Below the pieces are notes generated by a model. The model was not told the origin of the DNA and searched no databases. It saw nothing but the letters and a program-made list of their open reading frames with translations. A stretch of DNA of 15,719 nucleotides from an uncultured Rhodobiaceae bacterium. GTDB lineage: Archaea; Thermoplasmatota; Poseidoniia; Poseidoniales; Poseidoniaceae. A program made the position numbers and the translations under genes. The stretch spans positions 1 through 15,719 of the forward strand of contig CALDQY010000258.1 of the NCBI GenBank assembly GCA_937911445.1. The letters are read 5' to 3'. Shown piece by piece: positions 6,817 through 14,797 of the stretch. Every line of letters starts with the position of its first letter. Positions within the stretch are counted from its first letter, which is position 1.

Positions 6817-7443
6817 ATGTCGGAGACAGAAGGCAACCATTCAGTGAGTGGTTCCAGTTCATCAACGGCTGACCTTGGTGTGAGTGAGGCTTCACTCGAA
6901 CTCGCTGAGCGTGTTGCCCTGCGACTGGACATTTATGACAAACCAGCGATTTTCAACATGCTTTCAAGCAGAGCAAAACTTGGTGCTGGAATCGTCACAG
7001 TCTCGTTCTTATTGTGGTGGCTCTTGATCAGCAACTCGTCCTCTGATGACCTTGCAACCGGCGTCTCCAAATTCTTCGCCTTGAATTACAATGAGGTCGC
7101 CTTAGCCGTCATGGCACTTGCGTTCCTTCATTCTGCATTCGGGGACTTTGGTCGAGAAATGGGGTCACTCGTACCATCGCTCATTTCTGGAGTGATGATC
7201 ATCATGGTCTTGCTGTACGTCGGCGAGCCTGTTGTAACGGCATTCATGTCCGATTCAATGGAAGTCAACACCGGCCTCTGGCGAAGTCTACGTTTGGCGC
7301 TGGTTGGAGCTGGCACCGTATATGGCGGTCATCTGATCGTTGATGCATACCTTCTCCTATGGTTGCGGCGCTTCCTTGAAGCAAACGAAGACATTGTACT
7401 CACACCACCCGGTGAGGAGTCAGAGGCTATTTCTGGCGACTAG
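6817..7443 (+). CDS. Membrane protein of unknown function, about four membrane segments
   Basis: Not recognised. The ATG at 6817 gives 208 residues: a Ser-rich, probably disordered N-terminus (1-25), a short amphipathic region (25-50), then hydrophobic segments at about 56-73, 93-110, 118-140 and 157-185, and an acidic C-terminal tail. The frame stays open upstream to 6688, but that stretch lies inside folP and reads like antisense sequence (many R, K and P), so I reject the earlier start. The gene starts only 25 bases from the divergent folP start. It ends 40 bases before trm56 and probably begins a plus-strand unit with trm56 and carAB. No catalytic motif is visible. Confidence 0.75.
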   Translation: MSETEGNHSVSGSSSSTADLGVSEASLELAERVALRLDIYDKPAIFNMLSSRAKLGAGIVTVSFLLWWLLISNSSSDDLATGVSKFFALNYNEVALAVMALAFLHSAFGDFGREMGSLVPSLISGVMIIMVLLYVGEPVVTAFMSDSMEVNTGLWRSLRLALVGAGTVYGGHLIVDAYLLLWLRRFLEANEDIVLTPPGEESEAISGD

Positions 7444-7472
7444 GACCCGTTTCCTTCTTGAACACCATCGTT

Positions 7473-7476
7473 GAGG
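7473..7476 (+). promoter_or_regulatory. Shine-Dalgarno sequence of trm56
   Basis: GAGG lies seven bases before the ATG at 7484. It supports that start over the overlapping ATG at 7458, which opens an unrelated frame. Confidence 0.45.
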
Positions 7477-7483
7477 CAAGTAT

Positions 7484-8038
7484 ATGGCCGAGCATGATGT
7501 CATCATCTTACGACTTGGTTACAGGCTGGGTCGCGACCCGAGAATTACAACTCATCTTGCTTTGGTTGCAAGAGCACTTGGTGCCAATCGCTTCCTCTTT
7601 TCGGGAGATGAAGATGAACGTCTTCCTGAAAACATCGCTTCAGTCAATCAGCGCTTTGGCGGAGACATGGTTGTGGAACACATCAAGAGTCCAATGGCAT
7701 GGCTCCGACAATTCGTCAAGGACGGTGTTGATGGAAATCCACCAGGTATTGCCGTCCACCTGACCATGTATGGTGCCTCATACAAAAGCGTGACACCCAC
7801 CATTCGACGCGACCGTCCTCTTGTCGTCATCGTTGGCGGTGCAAAGGTTCCTTCTGAGGTCTTCCAAATTTCACAATACAATCTCGCAGTCGGTAATCAA
7901 CCGCATTCCGAGGTTGCAGCTTTGGCACTTTTTCTGGATGGTTGGTATGGATCTGGCTCTGTCGAGAGAACGCTCGATGGCGGAGAATTGATTATCAATC
8001 CAAGCAACACTGGAAAAGACGTGACTGATACGAAGTAA
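7484..8038 (+). CDS. trm56: tRNA (cytidine(56)-2'-O)-methyltransferase
   Basis: A 184-residue SPOUT-class methyltransferase that uses S-adenosylmethionine to methylate the ribose of C56 in the T-loop of tRNA, stabilising the elbow. The family is essentially restricted to archaea. Conserved parts are all visible: the N-terminal LRLGYRLGRDPRITTH (9-24), VEHIKSPMAWLRQF (64-77), VHLTMYG (91-97), VVIVGGAKVP (114-123), and the knot region NLAVGNQPHSEVAALALFLD (133-152) that binds the cofactor. Length agrees with the family (about 175-200). It sits 40 bases after a membrane protein and 37 bases before carA. This gene is the best single marker that the window is archaeal. Confidence 0.95.
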   Translation: MAEHDVIILRLGYRLGRDPRITTHLALVARALGANRFLFSGDEDERLPENIASVNQRFGGDMVVEHIKSPMAWLRQFVKDGVDGNPPGIAVHLTMYGASYKSVTPTIRRDRPLVVIVGGAKVPSEVFQISQYNLAVGNQPHSEVAALALFLDGWYGSGSVERTLDGGELIINPSNTGKDVTDTK

Positions 8039-8075
8039 GCGAACACAATTCCATCCAAAACCTTCCCCAAGCATT

Positions 8076-9407
8076 ATGGATGGCCTATATCGAATAACGC
8101 TGATGTCGATGGACGGTAGCAGCCCTTCCGGATTCGCACCGGGTCGACTCAACCATGGTGTTGTGAATGCACCTCGGTTTGTGGACGCTGCAGACCCACT
8201 CCTTGACAAATCAAATCTTCCACCAAAAGCAGTAGGAGAAGGACTCCTCCTCCTTGCTGATGGGGGCAGATACGAAGGAACGCTGTTTGGAGCAGAAGGA
8301 TTTGGTGAAGGTGAGCTTGTCTTCACGACTGGAATGATGGGGTACCAAGAGTCCTTGACCGACCCATCATGGGCGGGACAGATTCTCACGTTCACCTATC
8401 CATTGATTGGAAACTATGGTATTCATGGAGGCAAATCCGAATCTCGAGCCGTTTGGCCAAAAGGCGTCGTTGTTCGGCATGCTATGACTGACCCTGACCA
8501 CCGAGATTCGATTGGGACGGTTTCAGAACTTCTTCAAGCACATGGGGTCCCAGGTATCGAAAACGTTGACACTCGGGCCATTACAAAGCGAGTTCGAGAA
8601 CTCGGAACAGTTCTATGCATCTTCGGGCCGAAAGAGAAGGAACAAGAGATGCTCAAGCGCCTCGAAGTGATGACTTCGCCTGAACTTGACGATTTGGTAG
8701 ATCTTGTCTCCATCGATGAGCCCATCGTTCTCAATCCTGGTGCAACCGATGATTTGGGCCATCCACTGCCACGCATTGGTGCGCTGGATTGTGGCGTCAA
8801 GTATAACATTCTGAGGAACCTTTGTACACGATTTGAAGTCGTTTGGTGTCCTCCTGATGTTGCTCTTGAAACCCTGAATGATTTTGCGATTCAGGCATTG
8901 TTTTGCTCCAATGGACCTGGAGATCCTGCCCACCCTGGCAAGGCCACATCAGCACGACACACGCTTGCACATGCAGTTGCATCTGGACTCCCTGTGATGG
9001 GGATTTGCTTGGGTCATCAACTCATGGGCTTAGCATCAGGCCTGAAAACGTATAAAATGCGTTATGGCCATCGAGGTGCAAACCAGCCAGTTGTTGACTT
9101 GAAAACTCGCCGTGTTTGGATTACCTCACAGAATCACGGTTTTGCTGTTGCCGATCCTGAGCACGGTATGCTTGCTGCTCATCCAAGTGGAGCTACATCA
9201 CCTGAAGGTGAGAACCTCCATGGCTACGATGTTGAAGTACGATACATCAATGCAAACGACAAGACGGTCGAAGGTCTCGATGTTCTCGGTCGACCTTGCT
9301 TTACTGTGCAATTCCACCCTGAGGCGTGCCCAGGACCACACGATGCTGAACCTCTCTTTGACCGATTCAGAGAGATGGTCGATGAACATCTACGAGGTGA
9401 TGCCTGA
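8076..9407 (+). CDS. carA: Carbamoyl-phosphate synthase small (glutaminase) subunit
   Basis: The subunit releases ammonia from glutamine for CarB. The N-terminal CarA domain starts at about residue 53 (GEGLLLLADGGRYEG). The class I glutamine amidotransferase domain runs from about 234 to 443: GALDCGVK (235-242), CSNGPGDP (277-284), the nucleophile in GICLGHQLM (Cys311), GHRGANQPV (331-339), SQNHGFAV (351-358), and the catalytic His414 and Glu416 in FHPEACPG. At 443 residues it is longer than usual (about 360-390), because about 50 residues precede the conserved domain. In-frame starts at 8103, 8109 or a GTG at 8163 would shorten it. No Shine-Dalgarno sequence is seen before 8076. It overlaps carB by one base (TGATG), so the subunits are probably translated together. 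Confidence 0.95.
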   Translation: MDGLYRITLMSMDGSSPSGFAPGRLNHGVVNAPRFVDAADPLLDKSNLPPKAVGEGLLLLADGGRYEGTLFGAEGFGEGELVFTTGMMGYQESLTDPSWAGQILTFTYPLIGNYGIHGGKSESRAVWPKGVVVRHAMTDPDHRDSIGTVSELLQAHGVPGIENVDTRAITKRVRELGTVLCIFGPKEKEQEMLKRLEVMTSPELDDLVDLVSIDEPIVLNPGATDDLGHPLPRIGALDCGVKYNILRNLCTRFEVVWCPPDVALETLNDFAIQALFCSNGPGDPAHPGKATSARHTLAHAVASGLPVMGICLGHQLMGLASGLKTYKMRYGHRGANQPVVDLKTRRVWITSQNHGFAVADPEHGMLAAHPSGATSPEGENLHGYDVEVRYINANDKTVEGLDVLGRPCFTVQFHPEACPGPHDAEPLFDRFREMVDEHLRGDA

Positions 9408-12400
9408 TGCCAAGAAGAGACGATCTCAACACGATTCTCGTACTTGGTTCAGGTCCAATCAAGATTGGCCAAGCAGCCGAATTCGATTTCTCTGGTTCGC
9501 AAGCTGTTCGTGCGCTTCGTGAAGATGGCTACGAAGTGATCCTTGTCAATTCCAATCCTGCTACCATTCAGAACGACCCAGAAATGGCAGACCGAGTGTA
9601 CATCGAACCACTTCTACCTGATACTGTTCGAAAGATTCTCGAAATCGAGAAACCAGATGCACTACTTGCGGGAATGGGTGGTCAGACAGCACTCAACATT
9701 GCGAGCGAGTTGTCGCACGATGGCACGCTTGAACGATTGGGAGTTGAATTGATTGGTTCAGACCTTGATGCCATCGACAAAGCAGAAGATCGTGAATTGT
9801 TTAACCAAGTTTGTGAATCGATTGACCTACCAATCTCGCAAGCCATTGCGTGCAATTCGATGGAAGAAGTCATCAAAGCGGCTGAAGAAATTGGCTCATG
9901 GCCGATTTTGATTCGACCAGCATTCACGTTGGGTGGACTCGGCGGAGGAACTGCCTTTGACATGGGCCAACTCGTTGAAATTGCAACGCTTGGATTACGA
10001 AATTCACGCATCAATCAAGTCCTCATCGAAGAATCCATTCTTGGATGGCAGGAACTCGAATACGAAGTTATGCGAGACACTGCAGACAATGCGACCATCG
10101 TTTGTACAATGGAAAACATCGACCCAATGGGCGTGCATACCGGTGAATCCGTTGTTGTAGCACCGCTCCAATCCTTCTCCGACGCTGATCATCAAGAACT
10201 TCGAGACAAAGCACTCGCCCTCATTCGAGAATTGAACATCAAAGGTGGTTGCAACGTCCAGTTTGCATTCAACCAATTCACTGGCGAGATTCGAGTCATC
10301 GAAGTCAATCCACGTGTGAGTCGGTCCTCTGCTCTAGCTTCAAAGGCCACGGGCTACCCAATTGCTCGAATGGCAGCAAAAATCGCAGTAGGATACACAC
10401 TCGATGAACTGCCAAATCCAATCACAGGAGAGGGAACAACTGCTGCATTCGAGCCAACACTTGATTACGTCGTCGTCAAGATTCCTCGATGGCCGTTTGA
10501 CAAGTTCAGAACCGCAGACAGAACGCTAGGTACTTCCATGAAATCGACTGGTGAAGTCATGGCCATCGGCAGGAATTTCGAAGAAGCATTCCTCAAAGCG
10601 TGGGCCTCCCTCGAACAAGGTTGTCCATATCCACGCCCATTGACACGCGCCGATGAGTCCGAAGGCGAAGGCATGGCTGAACGTGCTCATGAGCAACTTC
10701 CAGACAGTGTTCTGGTCGATTGGCTACAAACGGCAACCGATCGTCGCATGGGCGCACTCCTGGAAGCTTTCCGACGAGGATGGAGCATCGAGCGAGTCCA
10801 CGAAATCACCCGAATCACGCGATGGTTCCTGCAACGATTCGAGCATATCGCACAAATGGAATCGAGCCTAGTGAATATGGGTATACGACCGGGTTCTTTG
10901 AATCGAAAAACAATGATTGAGTACAAATCGCATGGATTCAGTGATGCCCACATTGCTGACGCCCTGAACGGCTTCAAGCCAACAGGTTGGAAGGCATTGC
11001 CAAACGATTGCAACGAAGAAACAGTCATGCATCGACGTCACGAATTGAAGGTGCACCCACGCTATCGTATGGTCGATTCTTGTGCTGCTGAATTCGCTGC
11101 AAAGACACCGTACTACTACTCGACCTACGAACCCTTCCAAGGCGATGGCATCGACCATGTTCCAAATTTGGATAAGCGGGAAAAGCAACGAATGGTTGCG
11201 ATTGGTTCAGGACCGATTCGAATTGGTCAGGGGATTGAATTTGACTATGGATGTGTGCATGCAGTCATGGCCATTCGTTCTGCTGGAATGGATGCAGTTC
11301 TCATCAACAACAACCCCGAAACGGTCTCCACGGACTTTGATACATCCGACCGTTTGTACTTCGATCCACTAACCAGCGAATGTGTTTCAGAGATTCTCTT
11401 GCGTGAGAAAGCCCATGGCATCCTCCTGCAATTCGGAGGACAAACGGCCATCAACCTCGCACAGCCCATCGAAAAGCGACTTACTCACTTAGCATCGAAA
11501 GGTGCAGATGTACAGATTCTTGGTACGAGTGTCGATGGAATCGACGAAGCCAGCGACCGGGAACGTTTCGAAGCATTTGCCAAGAAACACGGCCTGCGTA
11601 TGCCGAATGGTGCAACGGGTACAACAGCTGACGATATTCGAAAAGCAGTGGACAGCATAGGATTCCCTGTTTTGATTCGTCCATCCTACGTCCTCGGTGG
11701 TCGTGGAATGGAGATCCTCTCTAATGAAACACAATTGGAAGCATATCTCAAAGAGGCATACCTAGCACCAGACAAGCCACTGCTGGTCGATGAATACCTC
11801 GGTCACGCCACAGAACTCGATGTTGACGCAGCTGGTGATGGCAAAGAGGTACTCGTTGGAGCCATCATGGAACATCTCGAAGAAGCAGGCATTCATTCAG
11901 GGGATTCGACATGTTTTATCCCTGCTCAAAACATTAGTGAAGATATGCTTACACGCGTGGCTGAGCAAACAAAGACCATTGGTTTAGGACTCAATATCAA
12001 GGGATGCTTCAACATTCAATTCGCCATACAAGGCGATGATCTGTACGTTCTCGAGGTTAATCCACGGTCCTCACGAACCGTTCCGTTTGTCGCAAAATCC
12101 TCAGGGCTTCCATTAGCTAAGATTGCAGCCAACGTTACGATTGGAATACCTCTTTCTGAACAAACAATCCCTAAGCGGACTTCAGGTCAAATTTGTGTCA
12201 AAGCCCCCGTGTTCCCATTCATCAAGTTGCGAGGACTCGACCCAGCACCTGGTCCTGAGATGAAATCAACTGGAGAAGTCTATGGGTCCGATACTTCTGC
12301 AGACGTGGCTTACCTCAAAGCAAGGCTGGCTACAGAAGTGCCTGTTGCAAGTTCGGGTGGTGTTTACCTGACCGTTCGTGACGAAGACAAAGACGCGCTC

Positions 12401-12766
12401 GTTCCAATCGCTGAAGAGTTGTGCGATCTCGGATTTATCTTGTTCGCAACACCAGGTACAGCTGACGTCTTGAGGTCTTCAAATGTTGAAGTGACCACTG
12501 TCTATAGAATCAATGAAAGGAAGCATCCTGATGCACTTGACTTGATGCGCCGTGGTGATATCTCCTTCATCGTCAACGTGCCTACTGTTTCAGGAGGGGC
12601 CGTTCGAGATGGCAACATGATGCGTCGTCTTGCTGTTGAATTGAATATACCGTTTGTAACGACGATTCGAGGCGCTCGAATGGAGACAGCAGCCATTCGT
12701 GCACTGATTGAAAAAGACATCATTCCACGGAAGCTCGAAGTTCACTACGATTCAAAGTTCCTCTAA
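9407..12766 (+). CDS. carB: Carbamoyl-phosphate synthase large subunit
   Basis: A 1119-residue enzyme that makes carbamoyl phosphate from bicarbonate, ammonia and two ATP, for pyrimidine and arginine synthesis. The internal duplication is clear. The first half starts with LVLGSGPIKIGQAAEFDFSG and has a glycine-rich ATP-grasp loop (RPAFTLGGLGGG, about 169-180). The second half starts near residue 597 (AIGSGPIRIGQGIEFDYG) with RPSYVLGGRGME around 763-774. Between them lies the oligomerisation region (about 405-590). A C-terminal MGS-like allosteric domain runs from about 985 and contains TPGTADVL. It is roughly 45 residues longer than the enteric enzyme; part of the extra length is in the middle region, around residues 522-545. 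Translation is probably coupled to carA. Confidence 0.97.
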   Translation: MPRRDDLNTILVLGSGPIKIGQAAEFDFSGSQAVRALREDGYEVILVNSNPATIQNDPEMADRVYIEPLLPDTVRKILEIEKPDALLAGMGGQTALNIASELSHDGTLERLGVELIGSDLDAIDKAEDRELFNQVCESIDLPISQAIACNSMEEVIKAAEEIGSWPILIRPAFTLGGLGGGTAFDMGQLVEIATLGLRNSRINQVLIEESILGWQELEYEVMRDTADNATIVCTMENIDPMGVHTGESVVVAPLQSFSDADHQELRDKALALIRELNIKGGCNVQFAFNQFTGEIRVIEVNPRVSRSSALASKATGYPIARMAAKIAVGYTLDELPNPITGEGTTAAFEPTLDYVVVKIPRWPFDKFRTADRTLGTSMKSTGEVMAIGRNFEEAFLKAWASLEQGCPYPRPLTRADESEGEGMAERAHEQLPDSVLVDWLQTATDRRMGALLEAFRRGWSIERVHEITRITRWFLQRFEHIAQMESSLVNMGIRPGSLNRKTMIEYKSHGFSDAHIADALNGFKPTGWKALPNDCNEETVMHRRHELKVHPRYRMVDSCAAEFAAKTPYYYSTYEPFQGDGIDHVPNLDKREKQRMVAIGSGPIRIGQGIEFDYGCVHAVMAIRSAGMDAVLINNNPETVSTDFDTSDRLYFDPLTSECVSEILLREKAHGILLQFGGQTAINLAQPIEKRLTHLASKGADVQILGTSVDGIDEASDRERFEAFAKKHGLRMPNGATGTTADDIRKAVDSIGFPVLIRPSYVLGGRGMEILSNETQLEAYLKEAYLAPDKPLLVDEYLGHATELDVDAAGDGKEVLVGAIMEHLEEAGIHSGDSTCFIPAQNISEDMLTRVAEQTKTIGLGLNIKGCFNIQFAIQGDDLYVLEVNPRSSRTVPFVAKSSGLPLAKIAANVTIGIPLSEQTIPKRTSGQICVKAPVFPFIKLRGLDPAPGPEMKSTGEVYGSDTSADVAYLKARLATEVPVASSGGVYLTVRDEDKDALVPIAEELCDLGFILFATPGTADVLRSSNVEVTTVYRINERKHPDALDLMRRGDISFIVNVPTVSGGAVRDGNMMRRLAVELNIPFVTTIRGARMETAAIRALIEKDIIPRKLEVHYDSKFL

Positions 12767-12823
12767 TTCATCGTACTGCTTGGAACCGCTTCATCCATTA
12801 ACCACCACGTTTGAAGTCCGAAT

Positions 12824-13300
12824 ATGGACATCATTGCGTTGTCAGTATCGGATATTGACGCAATGTGGGCCATCAATGAGCAAGGCCTTCCCGGGACAGG
12901 TAAAGTTTCGAAAAAGGAAATCGTACAATTGCTTGAATTCTCTTCGCTTTCCGTTGGAGCATATGATCAAGGTGAATTGGTTGGATTTGTCGTTTGTTTA
13001 CCACCTAGAACAGCGTATGGAAGCCTGAATTACGCATGGTTCAACGAACATTATGAATCGTTCGTTTACGTCGATCGCATCGCTGTTTCGGAAGAAAACA
13101 GAAACAAAGGGGTGGGATCTGCATTGTACGATCACGTGGTTTTGTATTCAAAACAACATGGAGTACCTGTTGCAGCAGAAGTCAATCGAGAACCACCGAA
13201 TCCTGGCTCAATGCGATTTCATATCCGCTTTGGATTCGAAGAAGTTGGAGTTCTTCATCATGCAGAAAAATCCGTCACGATGTTCTTGAAACAAGCGTAG
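12824..13300 (+). CDS. GNAT-family N-acetyltransferase
   Basis: A 158-residue protein of the GNAT fold, which transfers an acetyl group from acetyl-CoA to an amine. Motif A is clear: YVDRIAVSEENRNKGVGSAL (82-101), with the CoA pyrophosphate-binding loop RNKGVG at 93-98. The C-terminal part has NREPPNPGSMRFHIRFGF (121-138), the usual final strand-helix-strand region, and resembles the COG3818-type subgroup. The acceptor is unknown. It follows carB after 57 bases, a gap with no clear Shine-Dalgarno sequence and only a weak A/T element (around 12796-12801) about 26 bases before the ATG. It may be read from carB or be leaderless. Its 3' end overlaps the convergent 83-residue gene by 26 bases. Confidence 0.88.
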   Translation: MDIIALSVSDIDAMWAINEQGLPGTGKVSKKEIVQLLEFSSLSVGAYDQGELVGFVVCLPPRTAYGSLNYAWFNEHYESFVYVDRIAVSEENRNKGVGSALYDHVVLYSKQHGVPVAAEVNREPPNPGSMRFHIRFGFEEVGVLHHAEKSVTMFLKQA

Positions 13301-13526
13301 GATCAATTCGGATTCGATTCCCAATCCAAAAGCCTGCAATGTTTACGACGACATCAGAGATTTTGTTGTCAATGGTTTCCTTCGCAAATTCATAAGGCAG
13401 CACCAATTCAAGGAACTCCCATCCAATCGATAAGAAGAGGAACACGTACCAGTTTTTCAAAATGAATCGGCCAAGGATGGACCACTGCACAAAGTGGCCA
13501 AGGGACCATAGATTGAGCAATGCCAT
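13275..13526 (-). CDS. Small membrane protein, possibly related to the phosphatidylserine synthase core
   Basis: An 83-residue protein starting five bases after the thiolase stop, in the same direction, so it is almost certainly cotranscribed. A hydrophobic helix spans about 26-44, and a second weakly hydrophobic one about 57-69. Conserved-looking polar residues lie in the membrane region: W36-E37, E40, E50, N54, D58, N62, G65 and G69. This spacing (W-E-x2-E, then E, D, N and G-x3-G) recalls the core of base-exchange phosphatidylserine synthases, where WE-x2-E is followed by an ECWWD...D...CN..G pattern. The resemblance is from memory and weak. The protein is far shorter than those enzymes and lacks the CWWD motif. 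It could instead be an unrelated small membrane protein. The last 26 bases overlap the convergent GNAT gene. Confidence 0.65.
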   Translation of the reverse strand: MALLNLWSLGHFVQWSILGRFILKNWYVFLFLSIGWEFLELVLPYEFAKETIDNKISDVVVNIAGFWIGNRIRIDPTLVSRTS

Positions 13527-13531
13527 ACTGA

Positions 13532-14752
13532 TCAGAGCGCTTCGATGACGATGGCAATACCTTGGCCACCACCAATGCAGGCGGTTGCAATACCGTACTT
13601 GCCACCAGAACGCTTCAATTCATGTGCAAGCGTGAGTGTCAAGCGAGTGCCTGTTGCAGCGAGCGGATGTCCTAGACCAACTGCCCCTCCATTGACATTG
13701 ACTTTGTCTTCATCAAGACCAAGTTCCTTAACACAAGCGACGGCTTGTCCTGCAAATGCTTCGTTGATTTCCCATCGGTCAATGTCCTCGATGGATAGAC
13801 CTGTTCTCTCCAAAGCCTTTCTGGAGGCTGGAACAGGTCCATAGGCCATGATTGCAGGTTCGAGACCAACAATTCCCCAACCTATGATACGAGCAAGTGG
13901 TTTGTCTCCATCTGCTTCTGCTTGTGATGCTGACTTGATGACAACGGCTGCTGCTCCATCAACAATTCCAGAAGCGTTTCCTGCGGTAACCAGGGAATCA
14001 GGACCAAATGCAGTTGGTAGTTTTGAGAGCGACTCTGGAGAGGTGTCACGAACGACGTGATCCTCATCCTTCGCTGTAATGACTTTGTCACCACGCCGGG
14101 ACTTGATGACAACATCAACGATTTCATCGTCAAAGACACCATTCTCAATCGATGCAAGTGTGCGTTGGTGGGAACGAGCAGCAAAAGCATCCGTTTCCTC
14201 ACGAGTAACGCCTTTTCGAGCACAAATCTCGTCACTTGTCTGTGCCATGAACTTGCCGCAAGTCATATCTTGAAGATTGGTCATCATGTAGTCTTCAACA
14301 GGTGGTGAACGCCCGAGTTTCCAACCATCTCGTGCTCCACGAAGTACGTGTGGTGCTTGTGAGAGGTTTTCCATTCCGCCTGCTACAACAGTGGATGCTT
14401 CATCGAGCATAATCATTTGAGCGCCTGTGACGATGGATTGGATTCCAGAACCACAGATTCGAGAAAGTGTGAGCATAGGAACTTCCTGAGGAATACCTGC
14501 CTTAAGCCCAGCGTGCCGAGCACCATAGATGGATTGTGAACATGTTTGAAGTGCATAGCCCATAACAACATGATCGACGCTTTCTGGAGCAGTGTTGGTT
14601 TTTTCCAACGCACCCTTGATGGCAATCGAGCCCAACTCTTGAGCGCTGACCGTTTTGAGCAGCCCACCAGGTTTACCATCGCCACGCTTTCCACCAACCC
14701 ATTCACAAAACGGGGTTCTTGCCCCTCCAATCAATACGACATCTTCTGCCAT
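13532..14752 (-). CDS. Thiolase (acetyl-CoA C-acyltransferase/acetyltransferase)
   Basis: A 406-residue thiolase of normal length. All catalytic residues are present: the nucleophile Cys100 in LSRICGSGIQS, NEAFA (330-334), His362 in GLGHPLAATGTR, and Cys392 in TACIGGGQG. The N-terminal VVLIGGARTPF and the TAGNASGIVDGAAAV block (256-270) are standard. The enzyme either cleaves 3-ketoacyl-CoA in beta-oxidation or condenses two acetyl-CoA. The sequence resembles bacterial-type thiolases rather than the archaeal thiolase usually found beside HMG-CoA synthase; neither that gene nor a DUF35 gene is nearby. GGAG lies four bases before the ATG and is part of a 15-base palindrome region. The 83-residue membrane protein follows at once. 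Confidence 0.94.
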   Translation of the reverse strand: MAEDVVLIGGARTPFCEWVGGKRGDGKPGGLLKTVSAQELGSIAIKGALEKTNTAPESVDHVVMGYALQTCSQSIYGARHAGLKAGIPQEVPMLTLSRICGSGIQSIVTGAQMIMLDEASTVVAGGMENLSQAPHVLRGARDGWKLGRSPPVEDYMMTNLQDMTCGKFMAQTSDEICARKGVTREETDAFAARSHQRTLASIENGVFDDEIVDVVIKSRRGDKVITAKDEDHVVRDTSPESLSKLPTAFGPDSLVTAGNASGIVDGAAAVVIKSASQAEADGDKPLARIIGWGIVGLEPAIMAYGPVPASRKALERTGLSIEDIDRWEINEAFAGQAVACVKELGLDEDKVNVNGGAVGLGHPLAATGTRLTLTLAHELKRSGGKYGIATACIGGGQGIAIVIEAL

Positions 14753-14758
14753 GATGCT

Positions 14759-14773
14759 CCGAATTCAATTCGG
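14759..14773. promoter_or_regulatory. Fifteen-base palindrome in front of the thiolase gene (candidate operator)
   Basis: CCGAATT-C-AATTCGG is a perfect inverted repeat with seven-base arms and a one-base centre, six bases upstream of the thiolase ATG on the minus strand. Its thiolase-proximal GG is the start of the likely Shine-Dalgarno GGAG. As DNA it has the form of a homodimer binding site. As RNA it could fold into a five-base-pair hairpin with a five-base loop that hides part of the ribosome binding site. Either would allow control of the thiolase and the small downstream gene. Function is inference; the symmetry is directly visible. Confidence 0.5.
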
Positions 14774-14797
14774 GTCAAGAAGGATGCGCTTCTACGC

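Noticed and set aside
7871..8395. A 174-residue open frame on the minus strand opposite trm56 and the start of carA
   Set aside because: It lies opposite two well-supported genes, reads as Ser/Arg/Pro-rich antisense sequence and has no recognisable motif.
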